Shown: piece after piece, positions 15,731 to 24,568 of the stretch
How the letters are laid out: each line of letters opens with the position of its first letter
How positions within the stretch are numbered: position 1 is the first letter of the stretch
NCBI RefSeq assembly: GCF_003173755.1
Contig: NZ_CP029553.1
Coordinates: forward strand, 5,956,001 to 6,020,000
Origin: Methylobacterium terrae
Lineage (GTDB): Bacteria > Pseudomonadota > Alphaproteobacteria > Rhizobiales > Beijerinckiaceae
Reading direction: 5' to 3'
DNA length: 64,000 nt
Program-made: the position numbers and the translations under genes
Notes under the pieces: generated by a model
Told to the model about the DNA's origin: nothing
What the model saw: only the letters and a program-made list of their open reading frames with translations
Database searches by the model: none

Positions 15731-18703
15731 ATGACCGCTCCGACCGAGGCCGGGCGCCGCGCGCGCCTGCGCGACGCCGCGTTCCTCTCCGCCACCATCC
15801 TGGGGGCGGGCCTGCTCTCCCCGGCCCACGCCGCGCAGTTCGGCGTCGTGGTGAACCAGGTCGCCGACCCGGTGCTGGGGAGCGTGCCGCTCCCCGACAC
15901 CGCCCCCACGATGGGCGTGTTCTCGGGCGTGCAGAACTGGCCGATGAACGCCATCACCCTCGGCCTCCTGCCGAGCGGCAAGGTCGCGTCCTACGGGACC
16001 CCGGGCGGCAACCCCGGCACCCAGGACGGCCGCACCTTCGACATCTGGGATCCCAGCCAGGGCATCGCCGGCGGCCACGTCATGCTGCCGGGGGTGGCGG
16101 GCGTGAACAGCTTCTGCGCCGCGCAGGCCTTCCGGACCGACGGCTCGCTGTTCATCGCCGGCGGGATCTTCGACAACGGCAACGACAAGGGCAGCGTGCT
16201 GCTCAACAACACCGGCACCGGCGTCGGCGCGATCGGCGCCAAGCTCGCCAACGACCGCTACTACTCGAGCATGCTGACGCTGCCCAACGGCCAGCAGCTC
16301 ATCATGGGCGGCTCCTACCCCTACCAGGGCGGCTGGAACGACCCGCAGGGCAGCATCGACAAGGGCCTGATGACCGGGATGACCCCGGAGATCTACGACG
16401 GCACCCGGTGGAAGAGCCTGTTCGGCGCCAAGAGCCGCGACGCGTTCGGGCCCGACAACAACAGGTGGTGGTATCCCCGCGCCTGGATCGCCCCGAACGG
16501 CAAGGTGTTCGGCATCACCTCCGAGAAGATGTGGTTCCTCGATCCGACCGGCAACGGCTCGGTCCAGGTCATGAACTTCAAGGAGCCGCAGCGCAACGCC
16601 GGTTCCGCCACCGACGCGCCGAATGTCGGCCCGGTCTCGACCGCGGCGATGTTCGAGACCGGCCGGATCCTGCAGGTCGGCGGCAACAGCTACGACAACG
16701 GGTCCGGCTTCCTGTCGAGCAGCCGCGCCACGGTGATCGACATCAACGGCGGCGCGCCGGTGGTGACCGACACCGCGCCGATGAGCGTCGGCCGCGCCTG
16801 GGCCAACGCCACGGTCCTGCCGACCGGCCAGGTCGCCGTCACCGGCGGCAGCAAGTGGAACGACCGCGGCGACGGCGACACCGTGCTGCAATCGGAGATC
16901 TGGGACCCGAGGACCGGCCGCTGGTCGCTCGGTGCCTCCGGCGGGGTCTATCGCGGCTACCACTCGACCGCGATCCTGATGCAGAACGGCGCCCTGCTGC
17001 TCGCCGGCGGCGGCGCGCCCGGCCCGGTGGCGAACCAGAACGCCGAGGTCTTCTACCCGCCCTACCTGTTCACCACCGTCAACGGGAAGACGGCGCTGGC
17101 GCCCCGCCCGCAGATCGTCAGCCTCTCGACCGCGCAGGCCCAGTACGGCCAGGCGTTCAAGGTCGAGCTCACCTCGCAGAACGGCCTGTCTCAGGTGGTG
17201 CTGATCGGCCTGAGCACGGTCACGCACAGCTTCAACTCGGGCCAGCGCCGCATCGTCGCCGCCTTCACCCAGGCCGGCAACGCCGTGACGGTGCAGGCGC
17301 CGGCCAGCGCCAACATCGCGCCCCCCGGCTACTACCAGATCGTCGCCATCGACCAGAAGGGCGTGCCCTCGCCCGGCGTGATCGTCGCGCTGGGGGCCGG
17401 CGTCGCGGCGCCGAGCCAGGTGGCGGCCCCGGGCGTGATCGCCTCCAACGGCGGGCAGACCGGCGGCGGCACCGGTGGCACGGCCGCCGGCGGCACGGGC
17501 GGGGGCACCGGCGGCACGGGCGGCGGGACGGGCACGACCGTCGCCACCGGCGCGGCCATGAGCCTGCAGGCGAGCAACTTCACCACGAGCTACCTCACCA
17601 ACGTCGGCGGCACGGCGCGCCTCGTCACGCCGGCCAACGCCGCCGACAAGCAGCAGGCGACCTTCCGGATGGTCGCGGGCCTCGCCGGTTCGGGCGTGTC
17701 GTTCCAGGCGAGCACCAACGCCAACCAGTACCTGCGCCACCAGAACTTCCAGATCTGGCAGCAGCCCAACGACGGCGGCGACGGCTTCAAGCGCGGCGCG
17801 ACCTTCACGCCGCGCGCGGCGCTCGCCGGCACCTGCGGCTGCAACACCGGCACCTGCTCGTCCTACGAGTCGATCGACTGGCCCGGCTACTACGTCCGGC
17901 ACCAGAACTTCAGCTTCTCCATCGCGAAGCCGGATGGCGGCGCCAGCTACAACCAGGACGCCTCGTTCTGCACCGCGCCGCCGGCCGACGGCTCGGCCGC
18001 CGGTACGGGGGGCGGAACCGGCCTTCCGGCCGCGAACGGCCAGTGGACGCAGATCGGCGCGACCGCGTCCCGCGTCTCGATCGGGGCGGACGGGACCCTC
18101 GTCACCCTCAACGCCGACGCCAGGACGGCCTGGCGCTACGTGGGCGACAACAACTGGACGCAGCTGCCCGGCGCCTTCACCGACATCGCCGTCATCGGCG
18201 CCACCAGCATGTACGGCATCGGCACCGACACCAACGTCTACCGCTTCGACGGCCAGAACTGGACCATGGTCGGCACCAACGCGAAGTCCATCGCCGCCGC
18301 GGACGGCACGGTCCTCGTCACCAACGGCAACAACGACATCTGGCTCAAAGCCGCGGACGACAACACGAACGCCTGGCGACAGCTTCCCGGCAAGGCGCTC
18401 AGGGTCGCGGTCATGAACCGCAACAGCCTCTGGCACGTCGGCATCGACAACGGCGTCTACCGCGGCGACCAAGGCGGCAACTGGATCGCGGTCGGGAACG
18501 ACGCGGCCGAGATCGCGACCTCGCCCGACGGCAGCGTCGTGGTGACGAACACCGCCAGCAAGCTGATGTGGCGCAGGACCGGCGACAACGCGGCCGGGAA
18601 CTGGACGCTCGTCGACCCGAACTTCAAGGCGAATGCCCTGACGGTCCCGAACGCCCAGCGGGCGATCGTCGTCGGCGCCGACCGCAACATCTACCGCTGG
18701 TAG
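15731..18703 (+). CDS. Secreted copper radical oxidase (galactose/glyoxal oxidase-like) with AbfB and tectonin domains
   Basis: Extracellular oxidase of 990 aa that should convert an alcohol or aldehyde plus oxygen to aldehyde or acid plus hydrogen peroxide. Order: signal peptide to about residue 34 (AHA); kelch-like propeller; DUF1929 C-terminal oxidase domain to about 555. All expected copper and cofactor residues align: Cys129 (SFCAAQAF) and Tyr178 (RYYSS) for the thioether, Tyr410-His411 (GYHSTAIL) and His499 (TVTHSFNSGQRR). A Gly/Thr linker (about 577-602) leads to an AbfB-like trefoil (about 611-755; YLRHQNFQIW, YYVRHQNFSF), then five or so tectonin-type WTQ/W-rich repeats to the end. 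AbfB and tectonin modules bind glycans, suggesting targeting to plant or microbial polysaccharide. The substrate cannot be read from sequence. Confidence 0.9.
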   Translation: MTAPTEAGRRARLRDAAFLSATILGAGLLSPAHAAQFGVVVNQVADPVLGSVPLPDTAPTMGVFSGVQNWPMNAITLGLLPSGKVASYGTPGGNPGTQDGRTFDIWDPSQGIAGGHVMLPGVAGVNSFCAAQAFRTDGSLFIAGGIFDNGNDKGSVLLNNTGTGVGAIGAKLANDRYYSSMLTLPNGQQLIMGGSYPYQGGWNDPQGSIDKGLMTGMTPEIYDGTRWKSLFGAKSRDAFGPDNNRWWYPRAWIAPNGKVFGITSEKMWFLDPTGNGSVQVMNFKEPQRNAGSATDAPNVGPVSTAAMFETGRILQVGGNSYDNGSGFLSSSRATVIDINGGAPVVTDTAPMSVGRAWANATVLPTGQVAVTGGSKWNDRGDGDTVLQSEIWDPRTGRWSLGASGGVYRGYHSTAILMQNGALLLAGGGAPGPVANQNAEVFYPPYLFTTVNGKTALAPRPQIVSLSTAQAQYGQAFKVELTSQNGLSQVVLIGLSTVTHSFNSGQRRIVAAFTQAGNAVTVQAPASANIAPPGYYQIVAIDQKGVPSPGVIVALGAGVAAPSQVAAPGVIASNGGQTGGGTGGTAAGGTGGGTGGTGGGTGTTVATGAAMSLQASNFTTSYLTNVGGTARLVTPANAADKQQATFRMVAGLAGSGVSFQASTNANQYLRHQNFQIWQQPNDGGDGFKRGATFTPRAALAGTCGCNTGTCSSYESIDWPGYYVRHQNFSFSIAKPDGGASYNQDASFCTAPPADGSAAGTGGGTGLPAANGQWTQIGATASRVSIGADGTLVTLNADARTAWRYVGDNNWTQLPGAFTDIAVIGATSMYGIGTDTNVYRFDGQNWTMVGTNAKSIAAADGTVLVTNGNNDIWLKAADDNTNAWRQLPGKALRVAVMNRNSLWHVGIDNGVYRGDQGGNWIAVGNDAAEIATSPDGSVVVTNTASKLMWRRTGDNAAGNWTLVDPNFKANALTVPNAQRAIVVGADRNIYRW
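17459..17537 (+). repeat. Gly/Thr-rich linker repeats in the copper oxidase gene
   Basis: Imperfect tandem units of GGCACCGGCGGC type encode a flexible TGGGTGG linker joining the oxidase core to the AbfB-like domain. The number of units may vary between strains. Confidence 0.6.
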
Positions 18704-18712
18704 GGCGTCCTC

Positions 18713-18738
18713 GGGGGCTTCGGCGCGCCGAAGCCCCC
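18713..18738 (+). terminator. Hairpin after the copper oxidase gene
   Basis: Perfect 11-base stem GGGGGCTTCGG / CCGAAGCCCCC with a CGCG loop, 9 bases after the stop. There is no long T run, but the stem is very stable. Confidence 0.6.
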
Positions 18739-18760
18739 GATCGCGGATCGTCCCGGCCCC

Positions 18761-18786
18761 GCGCCCGGCGCCGACGCGCCGGGCGC
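18761..18786 (-). terminator. Hairpin after panE
   Basis: Perfect 11-base stem GCGCCCGGCGC / GCGCCGGGCGC with a CGAC loop, immediately beyond the panE stop on the minus strand. With the hairpin at 18713 it isolates the two convergent genes. Confidence 0.55.
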
Positions 18787-18794
18787 CTCTCTGC

Positions 18795-19733
18795 TCAGCC
18801 CTGCTCCCGCGCCCGCCGGGCCTCGTAGGCCTTGAGCTGGGTGTAGGCGGTCGCGAGGAGCGGCCGCGCGCCACCCGGATCGACTTTGCCGCCGCGGGCG
18901 ATGAGGTCGCCGACGATGTGGTCGGCCTCGATCCGGGCGCCCCGCTCGATGTCGCGCAGCATCGAGGCGGTGAAGCCGGAGCCCGCCGCCGTCAGGGTGC
19001 CGCGGCTCGTCTCCAGGAACTTGTCCCGTGGCGCCTGGCCGGCGCCCGCCGCGATGCCGCGGCACTCGTCGAGCAGGCCCAGCATCACGTCGCGCCCGCC
19101 CGGCGCCGCCACGATGTCGCCGACGGTGGCCCGCATCAGGCAGGTGCCGCAGGCGAGCGTCGCGAGGAAGACCCACTTCTCCCACATCTCGAGGAGGATC
19201 CTGTCGCTGAGCCGCGCCGTGAAGCCCGCCCCCTCCATCACGCCGGCGACCCGGGCGATCCGCTCCGAGCGCGTCCCGTCCCGCTCGCCGAAGGTCAGCG
19301 CGTGCAACTCGCTCATCTGCACGATCTCGCCCTCGGGCGAGAGCGTCGCCGCGATGGCGCAGGAGCCGCCGAGCACCCGCTCCGGCCCGAAGCGGGCGTC
19401 GAGGGCGTCGAGATGCGCCATCCCGTTGAGGATCGGCAGCACCAGCGTGTCCGGACCGACCGCCGGGGCGACGTCGTCGAGGGCGCCCGCGAGGTCGTAG
19501 GCCTTGCAGCTCAGGAGCACGAGGTCGAAGGGCCCGGGGATCGTCCCCGCCGTCACGGTCCTCGGCGTCCCGATGCGGAAGCTCCCGAGCGGGCTGCGCA
19601 CCGAGAGCCCTCCTTGCGCGAGCCGCGCCGCCCGGGCCTCGCGGACCAGGAAGGTCACGTCGCGGCCGGCCTCCGCCAGCCGCGCCCCGAAATACCCGCC
19701 GGTCGCCCCGGCCCCCACCACCAGCACCCGCAT
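18795..19733 (-). CDS. panE: 2-dehydropantoate 2-reductase family protein
   Basis: NADPH-dependent ketopantoate reductase of the pantothenate pathway, 312 aa. The Rossmann motif VGAGATGGYFG follows the start. LLSCKAYDL, the NGM motif with catalytic context (PILNGMAHLD) and the C-terminal helical domain with EMWEKWVFLAT (catalytic Lys) and GFTASMLRDIERG are present. The start is the ATG at 19733. Alphaproteobacteria often have several ApbA/PanE paralogues, so the substrate could be another 2-oxo acid. It is convergent with the copper oxidase gene and divergent from the CLC gene. Confidence 0.88.
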   Translation of the reverse strand: MRVLVVGAGATGGYFGARLAEAGRDVTFLVREARAARLAQGGLSVRSPLGSFRIGTPRTVTAGTIPGPFDLVLLSCKAYDLAGALDDVAPAVGPDTLVLPILNGMAHLDALDARFGPERVLGGSCAIAATLSPEGEIVQMSELHALTFGERDGTRSERIARVAGVMEGAGFTARLSDRILLEMWEKWVFLATLACGTCLMRATVGDIVAAPGGRDVMLGLLDECRGIAAGAGQAPRDKFLETSRGTLTAAGSGFTASMLRDIERGARIEADHIVGDLIARGGKVDPGGARPLLATAYTQLKAYEARRAREQG

Positions 19734-19844
19734 GCCGCCGCCTCCTGCCTTTGGGTCACGCCTGACCTGTTCCGGCGGAGCTTCGCATCGACGACGGATT
19801 CGTCCAAGGTGCCGGCTGGTCTGGATGGACGAGGGTTGCGGCGC

Positions 19845-21167
19845 GTGCGGGGACTGAGGGGGCGGCTGCCGGGATCGCGGGATCTCGTCGGGATCTGGGT
19901 CCGGCGCGGGCTGTTCGTGATCGGGGGCATCGCGGTCGGGGCCGCGGCGGTGCTGATGGCCTTCCTGGCGGACGCGGCGCAAGGCGCGTTCCGGGCGGTG
20001 CTCGGGATCTCGCCGCTGATCGCGCTCGTCCTCACCCCGTTCGGCTTCGGGCTCGCGGCGCTCCTCGCCCGCACGGTCTTTCCGCACTCGCAAGGCAGCG
20101 GCATCCCGCAGGTGATCGCCGCGCGCGACATCGAGGATGCCTCCGTCCGGCATCCGCTGGTCTCCCTGCGGACGGCCGCCGGCAAGATCGTCGTGATGAC
20201 GCTGGGGCTGTTCTGCGGCGCCTCGACGGGGCGCGAGGGCCCGACGGTGCAGGTCGGCGCCGCCCTGATGGCGGCGGCGGGACCGCTGGCTCCGGAGCGC
20301 CAGCGCGGCCTCCTGCTGGCCGGCGGCGCCGCCGGGGTGGCGGCGGCCTTCAACACGCCGCTCGCCGGCATCGTGTTCGGCATCGAGGAGCTCAGCCGCG
20401 CCTACGAGGCCAAGACCTCGAGCCTGATCCTCGGGGCGATCATCGCGGCGGGCCTGACCTCGCTCGCGCTCGTCGGCAACTACACCTATTTCGGCACCAC
20501 CGCCGACACCCTGCCGCCGCGGGCCTGGGCCGTGGTGCCGCTCTGCGGCGTGCTCGGCGGGTTGTTCGGCGGGGTGTTCAGCCGCATCGTCATCGCGGTC
20601 GCCCGCGGCCTGCCGGGCCTTGCCGGGCGGTTCGTCTCGGGGAGGCCGGTGGTGTTCGCCGCGCTCTGCGGCCTCGGCGTGGCCGTCTGCGGCCTCCTCA
20701 CCGACGGGCACATCTACGGCACCGGCTACGAGGAGGCGAAGGCGCTGCTCCACGGCACCGCCGAGACGCATGCCTGGTTCGGCCCGGTGAAGTTCGTCGC
20801 CACGACGCTGTCGTCGGTCAGCGGCATCCCGGGCGGGCTGTTCGCCCCCTCGCTCGCGGTCGGGGCGGGCCTCGGCGCCGAGGTCGCCACCCTGTTCGAC
20901 GGCGTTCCGGTCGGCGCGGTGGTGCTCGTCGGGATGGTGGCCTACCTGACCGGCGTGCTGCAGGCGCCGATCACCTCGTTCGTCATCGTGTCGGAGATGA
21001 CGGAGAACCACGCCCTGGTGATCCCCCTGATGGTCGCGGCCCTCATCGCCGACGCCACCTCGAAGCTGGTCTGCCCGGAGGGGCTCTACCACGCGCTGGC
21101 CGAGCCGATCGTCGAGCGCCTCACCGGGCGCCGGGCGCACGCGCCGGAGGTGAGCGGGCCGGCGTGA
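19845..21167 (+). CDS. CLC-family chloride channel or H+/Cl- antiporter
   Basis: Inner-membrane anion transporter of 440 aa with about ten hydrophobic helices. Selectivity motifs are intact: GSGIPQV, GREGPTVQVG (with the gating glutamate) and GIPGGLFAPSLAVGA. A second glutamate in GIEELSRAYE matches the proton glutamate region of antiporters, so coupled exchange is possible. There is no CBS domain. No ATG is available; I chose the GTG at 19845 with GAGGG upstream, and a GTG at 19809 is the alternative. It may support acid or osmotic tolerance. Confidence 0.88.
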   Translation: MRGLRGRLPGSRDLVGIWVRRGLFVIGGIAVGAAAVLMAFLADAAQGAFRAVLGISPLIALVLTPFGFGLAALLARTVFPHSQGSGIPQVIAARDIEDASVRHPLVSLRTAAGKIVVMTLGLFCGASTGREGPTVQVGAALMAAAGPLAPERQRGLLLAGGAAGVAAAFNTPLAGIVFGIEELSRAYEAKTSSLILGAIIAAGLTSLALVGNYTYFGTTADTLPPRAWAVVPLCGVLGGLFGGVFSRIVIAVARGLPGLAGRFVSGRPVVFAALCGLGVAVCGLLTDGHIYGTGYEEAKALLHGTAETHAWFGPVKFVATTLSSVSGIPGGLFAPSLAVGAGLGAEVATLFDGVPVGAVVLVGMVAYLTGVLQAPITSFVIVSEMTENHALVIPLMVAALIADATSKLVCPEGLYHALAEPIVERLTGRRAHAPEVSGPA

Positions 21168-21229
21168 GGGCGGCGGGCGTCCGCTCGCGGCGGCCGGCAC
21201 GATCGGCCCGACCGGTCCCACCGCACGGG

Positions 21230-21265
21230 GTCGTTCCGGGCTCCGCGGCGCGGCCCCGGAACGAC
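21230..21265. terminator. Bidirectional terminator hairpin
   Basis: GTCGTTCCGGG (21230-21240) and CCCGGAACGAC (21255-21265) form a perfect 11-base stem around a 14-base GC-rich loop, between the convergent CLC gene and the small minus-strand gene. Confidence 0.6.
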
Positions 21266-21322
21266 GATGGAGGATGATCCGGCGGCGGTTCGGGCGGGCG
21301 ATGGACGCAGGTCCCGCCGTCT

Positions 21323-21475
21323 TCAGAGCGGCGGCATGCCGAACTGGGCGACCCGGCGGTTGTGCTCGTGCCAGAGGCGCAGCATCTCGGCGAGCAGGCC
21401 CGACTTGACGGAAGCCTCGGTCGAGGCCTTGGCGGCGGCGATACGGGTCGAGGCGATCGACGAGGAGGAGGCCAT
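21323..21475 (-). CDS. Small hypothetical protein (50 aa)
   Basis: Unrecognised 50-residue protein starting MASSSSIASTRIAAAKAS and ending LWHEHNRRVAQFGMPPL. It looks largely helical, with a polar Ser/Ala N-terminus and a basic-aromatic C-terminus. The ATG at 21475 has GGAG at good spacing; longer in-frame sequence upstream lacks codon bias. It has no obvious operon partner: the next minus-strand gene ends upstream at 21683. Confidence 0.5.
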   Translation of the reverse strand: MASSSSIASTRIAAAKASTEASVKSGLLAEMLRLWHEHNRRVAQFGMPPL

Positions 21476-21682
21476 GGGTCCGGCTCCGAGTTGGGAGGTG
21501 GGGTGGAACTCTGTGGTTCCTGACCCCGACCATGACCTCCATGCTGCGTCGCAGCAATCAGCGATCTCGCGGCTGCGATATGCGCTCACGGCATGCAGGT
21601 TGCGCCATTGTGCTGAATTGCCCGTCAATCATGCACCATATGCCTGGCCGGCGGGCTTCGCGCGTGGTTCGACGGCAGGCGA

Positions 21683-23560
21683 TCACCCGTCCAGGGCGGT
21701 CCGGTCCACCTCCGTCGTGACCGTGCCGAGGATGCGGGCGCGGGCGTGCTCCAGGGTCTCGCAGGCCTCCGTCAGGGTGCGCAGCGGGGTGCGGCCCCAC
21801 TCGGTCATCAGCACCACGCCGTCGAGCAGCGGCGCGAGCGCCACGACCGCGGCCGAGCGGCCGACCGGCGGCAGGTCGACGATCACCACGTCGTAGGCCT
21901 CGGTGAGGCTGGCGAGCAGCGCCTCCATGGCGGGCGAGGCGAGCCAGTGCGGCGAGGGCAGCGCCTCGTGCGCCAGGGGGAGCACGTCGCATCCCTCCGC
22001 GAGCGCCGTGACGTGGGGGCGCCAGCGCTCGGCCGCCGCGGTCCCGAAGCCGCGCAGCTCCGCCACGATCCCCTCCCCGGCCTCGGGGTTGCGCAGGACC
22101 GGGTCGGCGGCGTCCGCATCGACGACGAGGACGCGGGCGCCCGACGCGGCGTAGAGCCGGGCGAGCTCGATCGCCGCGAGCGCCTTGGTGCGCCCGCAGG
22201 TGCGCCCCGCCGCCGTGAGGCCGATGGTGCGCAGCGGCGCGGCGTGGCTCGCCGCGGCGAGGGAGAGCCGGGTCCATTGCAGCCCCTCGGCGAGCCCGGC
22301 GCAGAGCCGCGCCTCGTCGGTCAGGCCGCGGCGGCGGGTGCTCGGCCGGGCCGGGATCCAGCCGAGGCAGTCCCGCCCGGTCGCGGCCCGGACCTGGCGC
22401 CGCGAGCGGGCGCGCCCGTCGAGCAGGAGGCCGGCGAGGCCGGCGGCGACGAACAGACCGGCCCCGGCCGCCGCACCGGCCGGCATCGTCAGCCGCAGGC
22501 CCGCATTGGAGCGGAACAGCGGCCGGGTCGCCGCGGTGATGACCCGGGAATCGGCGATCGGGGCGCTCTGGCGCTGCACCGCCTCGGCGAGCACCACGAG
22601 CAGGCTCTCGTAGACCTTGCGCGAGGTCTCGGCGGCGGATTCGAGCTCCTCGAGGGTGCCGGGCTCGTCGTCGGCGGGCGCGCGCGGGACGATCTGCGCG
22701 CCCGCGCTCGCCACCGGACCGTCGGCATCGTCGCGCCGGCCGCGCCGGATGCGATAGTTGTGCGTGGCGCGGAACTCCTGCACGGCGCGGATCGCCGCGT
22801 TCATCTGGGTCCGGAAGCGGTCGACGCGCTCGTTGAGCCAGTCGGTGGCGTAGCGCGAGGCCTCGATCCGGGCCTCCATCTTCTCGCGCAGGAACTGCTC
22901 GACCACCGCGTTGACGATGTCGGCCGCCTTCTGGGGGTCGCGGGCCGCGAAGGTGATGTCGAGGGCGTAGGCGAGGCCGGAGCGGCGCACGTCGAGCCGG
23001 GCCGCGAAGGTGTTGAGGAGGTGCCGCTCCGCCTCGAGGCCGGAATCGGCCGTCTCGCCCTCGCCCCGGCCGGTCGCGCCCTTGAACGCCGCGCGGGCGG
23101 TCTCGACGAGGCCGCCCAGGCGCTCCTGCGCGGCGACCACGAAGGCCGGCAGCCGGCTCGCGAGCCGGGCCCCGCCCCCGCCCCCGCCGAATTCCGGATC
23201 GCCCCGCAGCCCGAGCCGGTCGATCACCATCCGGGCGACCTTCTCGGAGCGCAGGATCGCGATCTGGTTGGCGATCTGGCCGGTATCGATGGCGAAGCGC
23301 GCGTCGCCGCCGGGCTCGGCGAAGAGCGGCGGCATCTTGGAATCGATCACGAGCTGCGCCCGGGCGGTGTAGACCGGCGCTGCCGTGAGCGCGTAGAGGG
23401 CGCCGAGCGCCGCCCCCGCGAGGGCGCAGGCGAGGATGCGGGCACGGCGGCGGCGCAGGAACGCGAGGATGTCGCGGACCTCGAGCGTGCGGGTCTCGGG
23501 CGGGTCGTCCCGCAGGCGCGGGGCCAGGGACGGGTCGGTCCAGATCGGATTGTTCAGCAA
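21683..23560 (-). CDS. Wzz/GumC-type polysaccharide co-polymerase with degenerate BY-kinase domain
   Basis: Inner-membrane protein of 625 aa for exopolysaccharide chain length and export. Residues about 25-60 carry the first membrane helix (ILACALAGAALGALYALTA), then a periplasmic Wzz domain with coiled coil (to about 320), a second membrane helix near 370-390, and a C-terminal BY-kinase fold. Walker A' is VLVVDADAADPVL and Walker B VVIVDLPPV, but Walker A reads GRTCGRTK, with Arg where the ATP-binding Lys belongs, and there is no C-terminal tyrosine cluster. It may be a pseudokinase. The start appears to be the TTG at 23560. A hexapeptide transferase gene is divergent at 24018; no glycosyltransferase cluster is in the window. 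Confidence 0.85.
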   Translation of the reverse strand: MLNNPIWTDPSLAPRLRDDPPETRTLEVRDILAFLRRRRARILACALAGAALGALYALTAAPVYTARAQLVIDSKMPPLFAEPGGDARFAIDTGQIANQIAILRSEKVARMVIDRLGLRGDPEFGGGGGGARLASRLPAFVVAAQERLGGLVETARAAFKGATGRGEGETADSGLEAERHLLNTFAARLDVRRSGLAYALDITFAARDPQKAADIVNAVVEQFLREKMEARIEASRYATDWLNERVDRFRTQMNAAIRAVQEFRATHNYRIRRGRRDDADGPVASAGAQIVPRAPADDEPGTLEELESAAETSRKVYESLLVVLAEAVQRQSAPIADSRVITAATRPLFRSNAGLRLTMPAGAAAGAGLFVAAGLAGLLLDGRARSRRQVRAATGRDCLGWIPARPSTRRRGLTDEARLCAGLAEGLQWTRLSLAAASHAAPLRTIGLTAAGRTCGRTKALAAIELARLYAASGARVLVVDADAADPVLRNPEAGEGIVAELRGFGTAAAERWRPHVTALAEGCDVLPLAHEALPSPHWLASPAMEALLASLTEAYDVVIVDLPPVGRSAAVVALAPLLDGVVLMTEWGRTPLRTLTEACETLEHARARILGTVTTEVDRTALDG

Positions 23561-24017
23561 GATCGCGCTCTCTTCGGCTCGACCGCGGCGGGGAATGTCT
23601 GGATTCGGCGGCTCCCCCGCGGGTGCTGGTGGCCGCCGCGGGCCGGTGCGGGACTCTCTCGAGCCCGCACGATCCGCCCGTGACCTCGGCAGGGTACGTC
23701 CGGGCCGTCCCGGGCCGGAACGCCGCGGAACGGCGTAAGGACGCCGCCGGCAAGTCCGGGCGGCGGAGGCGGGTGTCGCCCGATCGGTCGCCCCTCGCGC
23801 CTTTCGGGGCGTGGACCGGCCGGCCGGCCCCGCCCGAGGGAGGAGCGTCCTACGCCTGATGGGGGAGGACCCGCCCTCTCCCCCCGCCCCGGCCGGGTGA
23901 GGCCGCCGGAGACCGGCGCCCCGAAAGCCGGTGCTGCGGCGCGGCGCGTGCGCCGCCTAGGCTCCCTGGTCTCGCGACCGATCCTTGAACGGATCCTTGA
24001 AAGGGGAGCCCGCCCGC
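23561..24017. other. Intergenic gap between divergent genes
   Basis: 457 bases without a credible gene. GC-rich throughout, with a CCGGCCGGCC-type dyad near 23815. Two direct copies of ATCCTTGAA at 23981-23989 and 23993-24001 lie just before the transferase start and could be regulator half-sites or chance. Confidence 0.35.
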
Positions 24018-24515
24018 ATGCCGATCACCGACGTGTCCCTCGACGACGGCGCCAGCATCACGCATCCGGACCTCGTCGACCTCGCGGGCTGCCGCATCGG
24101 CGCCGGCGCCCGGATCGGGCCGTTCGTGCAGATCCGGCCCGGCAGCCGGGTCGGCCCGCGCTGCAAGGTCTCCTCGCACAGCGTGCTCGGCCCGGCGGTC
24201 GAGCTCGGCGAGGGCGTGTTCGTCGGCCACGGCGTGGTGATCGGCGACGCGCAGGCGCCGGACGCCGGGGCGCAGGACGCGACGCCGACCCGGATCGGTG
24301 CCGGCGCCTCCCTCGGCTCGCGCGCCACGGTGCTGCCCGGCCTGACGATCGGCCGGGGCGCGATGATCGGCGCCGGCGCCGTCGTCGAGACCGACGTGCC
24401 CGACTTCGCCCTGGCGGTCGGCGTGCCGGCCCGGGTGATCGGCGATGCCCGTGACCGGCGCGGCCTGCCGCCGCACGACCCGGCCGGCCGGCTCGACGAG
24501 GCGGCGGCCGGGTGA
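24018..24515 (+). CDS. Left-handed beta-helix (hexapeptide repeat) acyl- or acetyltransferase
   Basis: A 165-aa protein made almost wholly of hexapeptide turns (GCRIGAGARIGPFVQIRP, SHSVLGPAVELGEGVFVG, RATVLPGLTIGRGAMIGA), as in WlbB/WbpD-type sugar N-acetyltransferases and other LbH enzymes. It probably acts as a trimer with acetyl-CoA. The end has the usual GVPARVIG. Start at ATG 24018 with AAGGGGAG upstream. Being divergent from a polysaccharide co-polymerase, it may modify a surface sugar, but the acceptor is unknown. Confidence 0.85.
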   Translation: MPITDVSLDDGASITHPDLVDLAGCRIGAGARIGPFVQIRPGSRVGPRCKVSSHSVLGPAVELGEGVFVGHGVVIGDAQAPDAGAQDATPTRIGAGASLGSRATVLPGLTIGRGAMIGAGAVVETDVPDFALAVGVPARVIGDARDRRGLPPHDPAGRLDEAAAG

Positions 24516-24568
24516 GGAAGCGGCCCCGGGCGGGGGCGCCGGGCGGCGGGCCCGACGCCGCCGGCGGC

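Noticed and set aside
21178..21322. Origin or attachment site at the strong hairpin
   Set aside because: A single GC-rich stem between convergent genes is better explained as a terminator.
18795..21557. Long minus-strand frame of 920 codons including panE
   Set aside because: Only the part from ATG 19733 is PanE; the rest is antisense of the CLC gene.
23981..24001. Direct repeat ATCCTTGAA as a regulator site
   Set aside because: Only two copies and no known family consensus; listed in the gap but not claimed as an operator.
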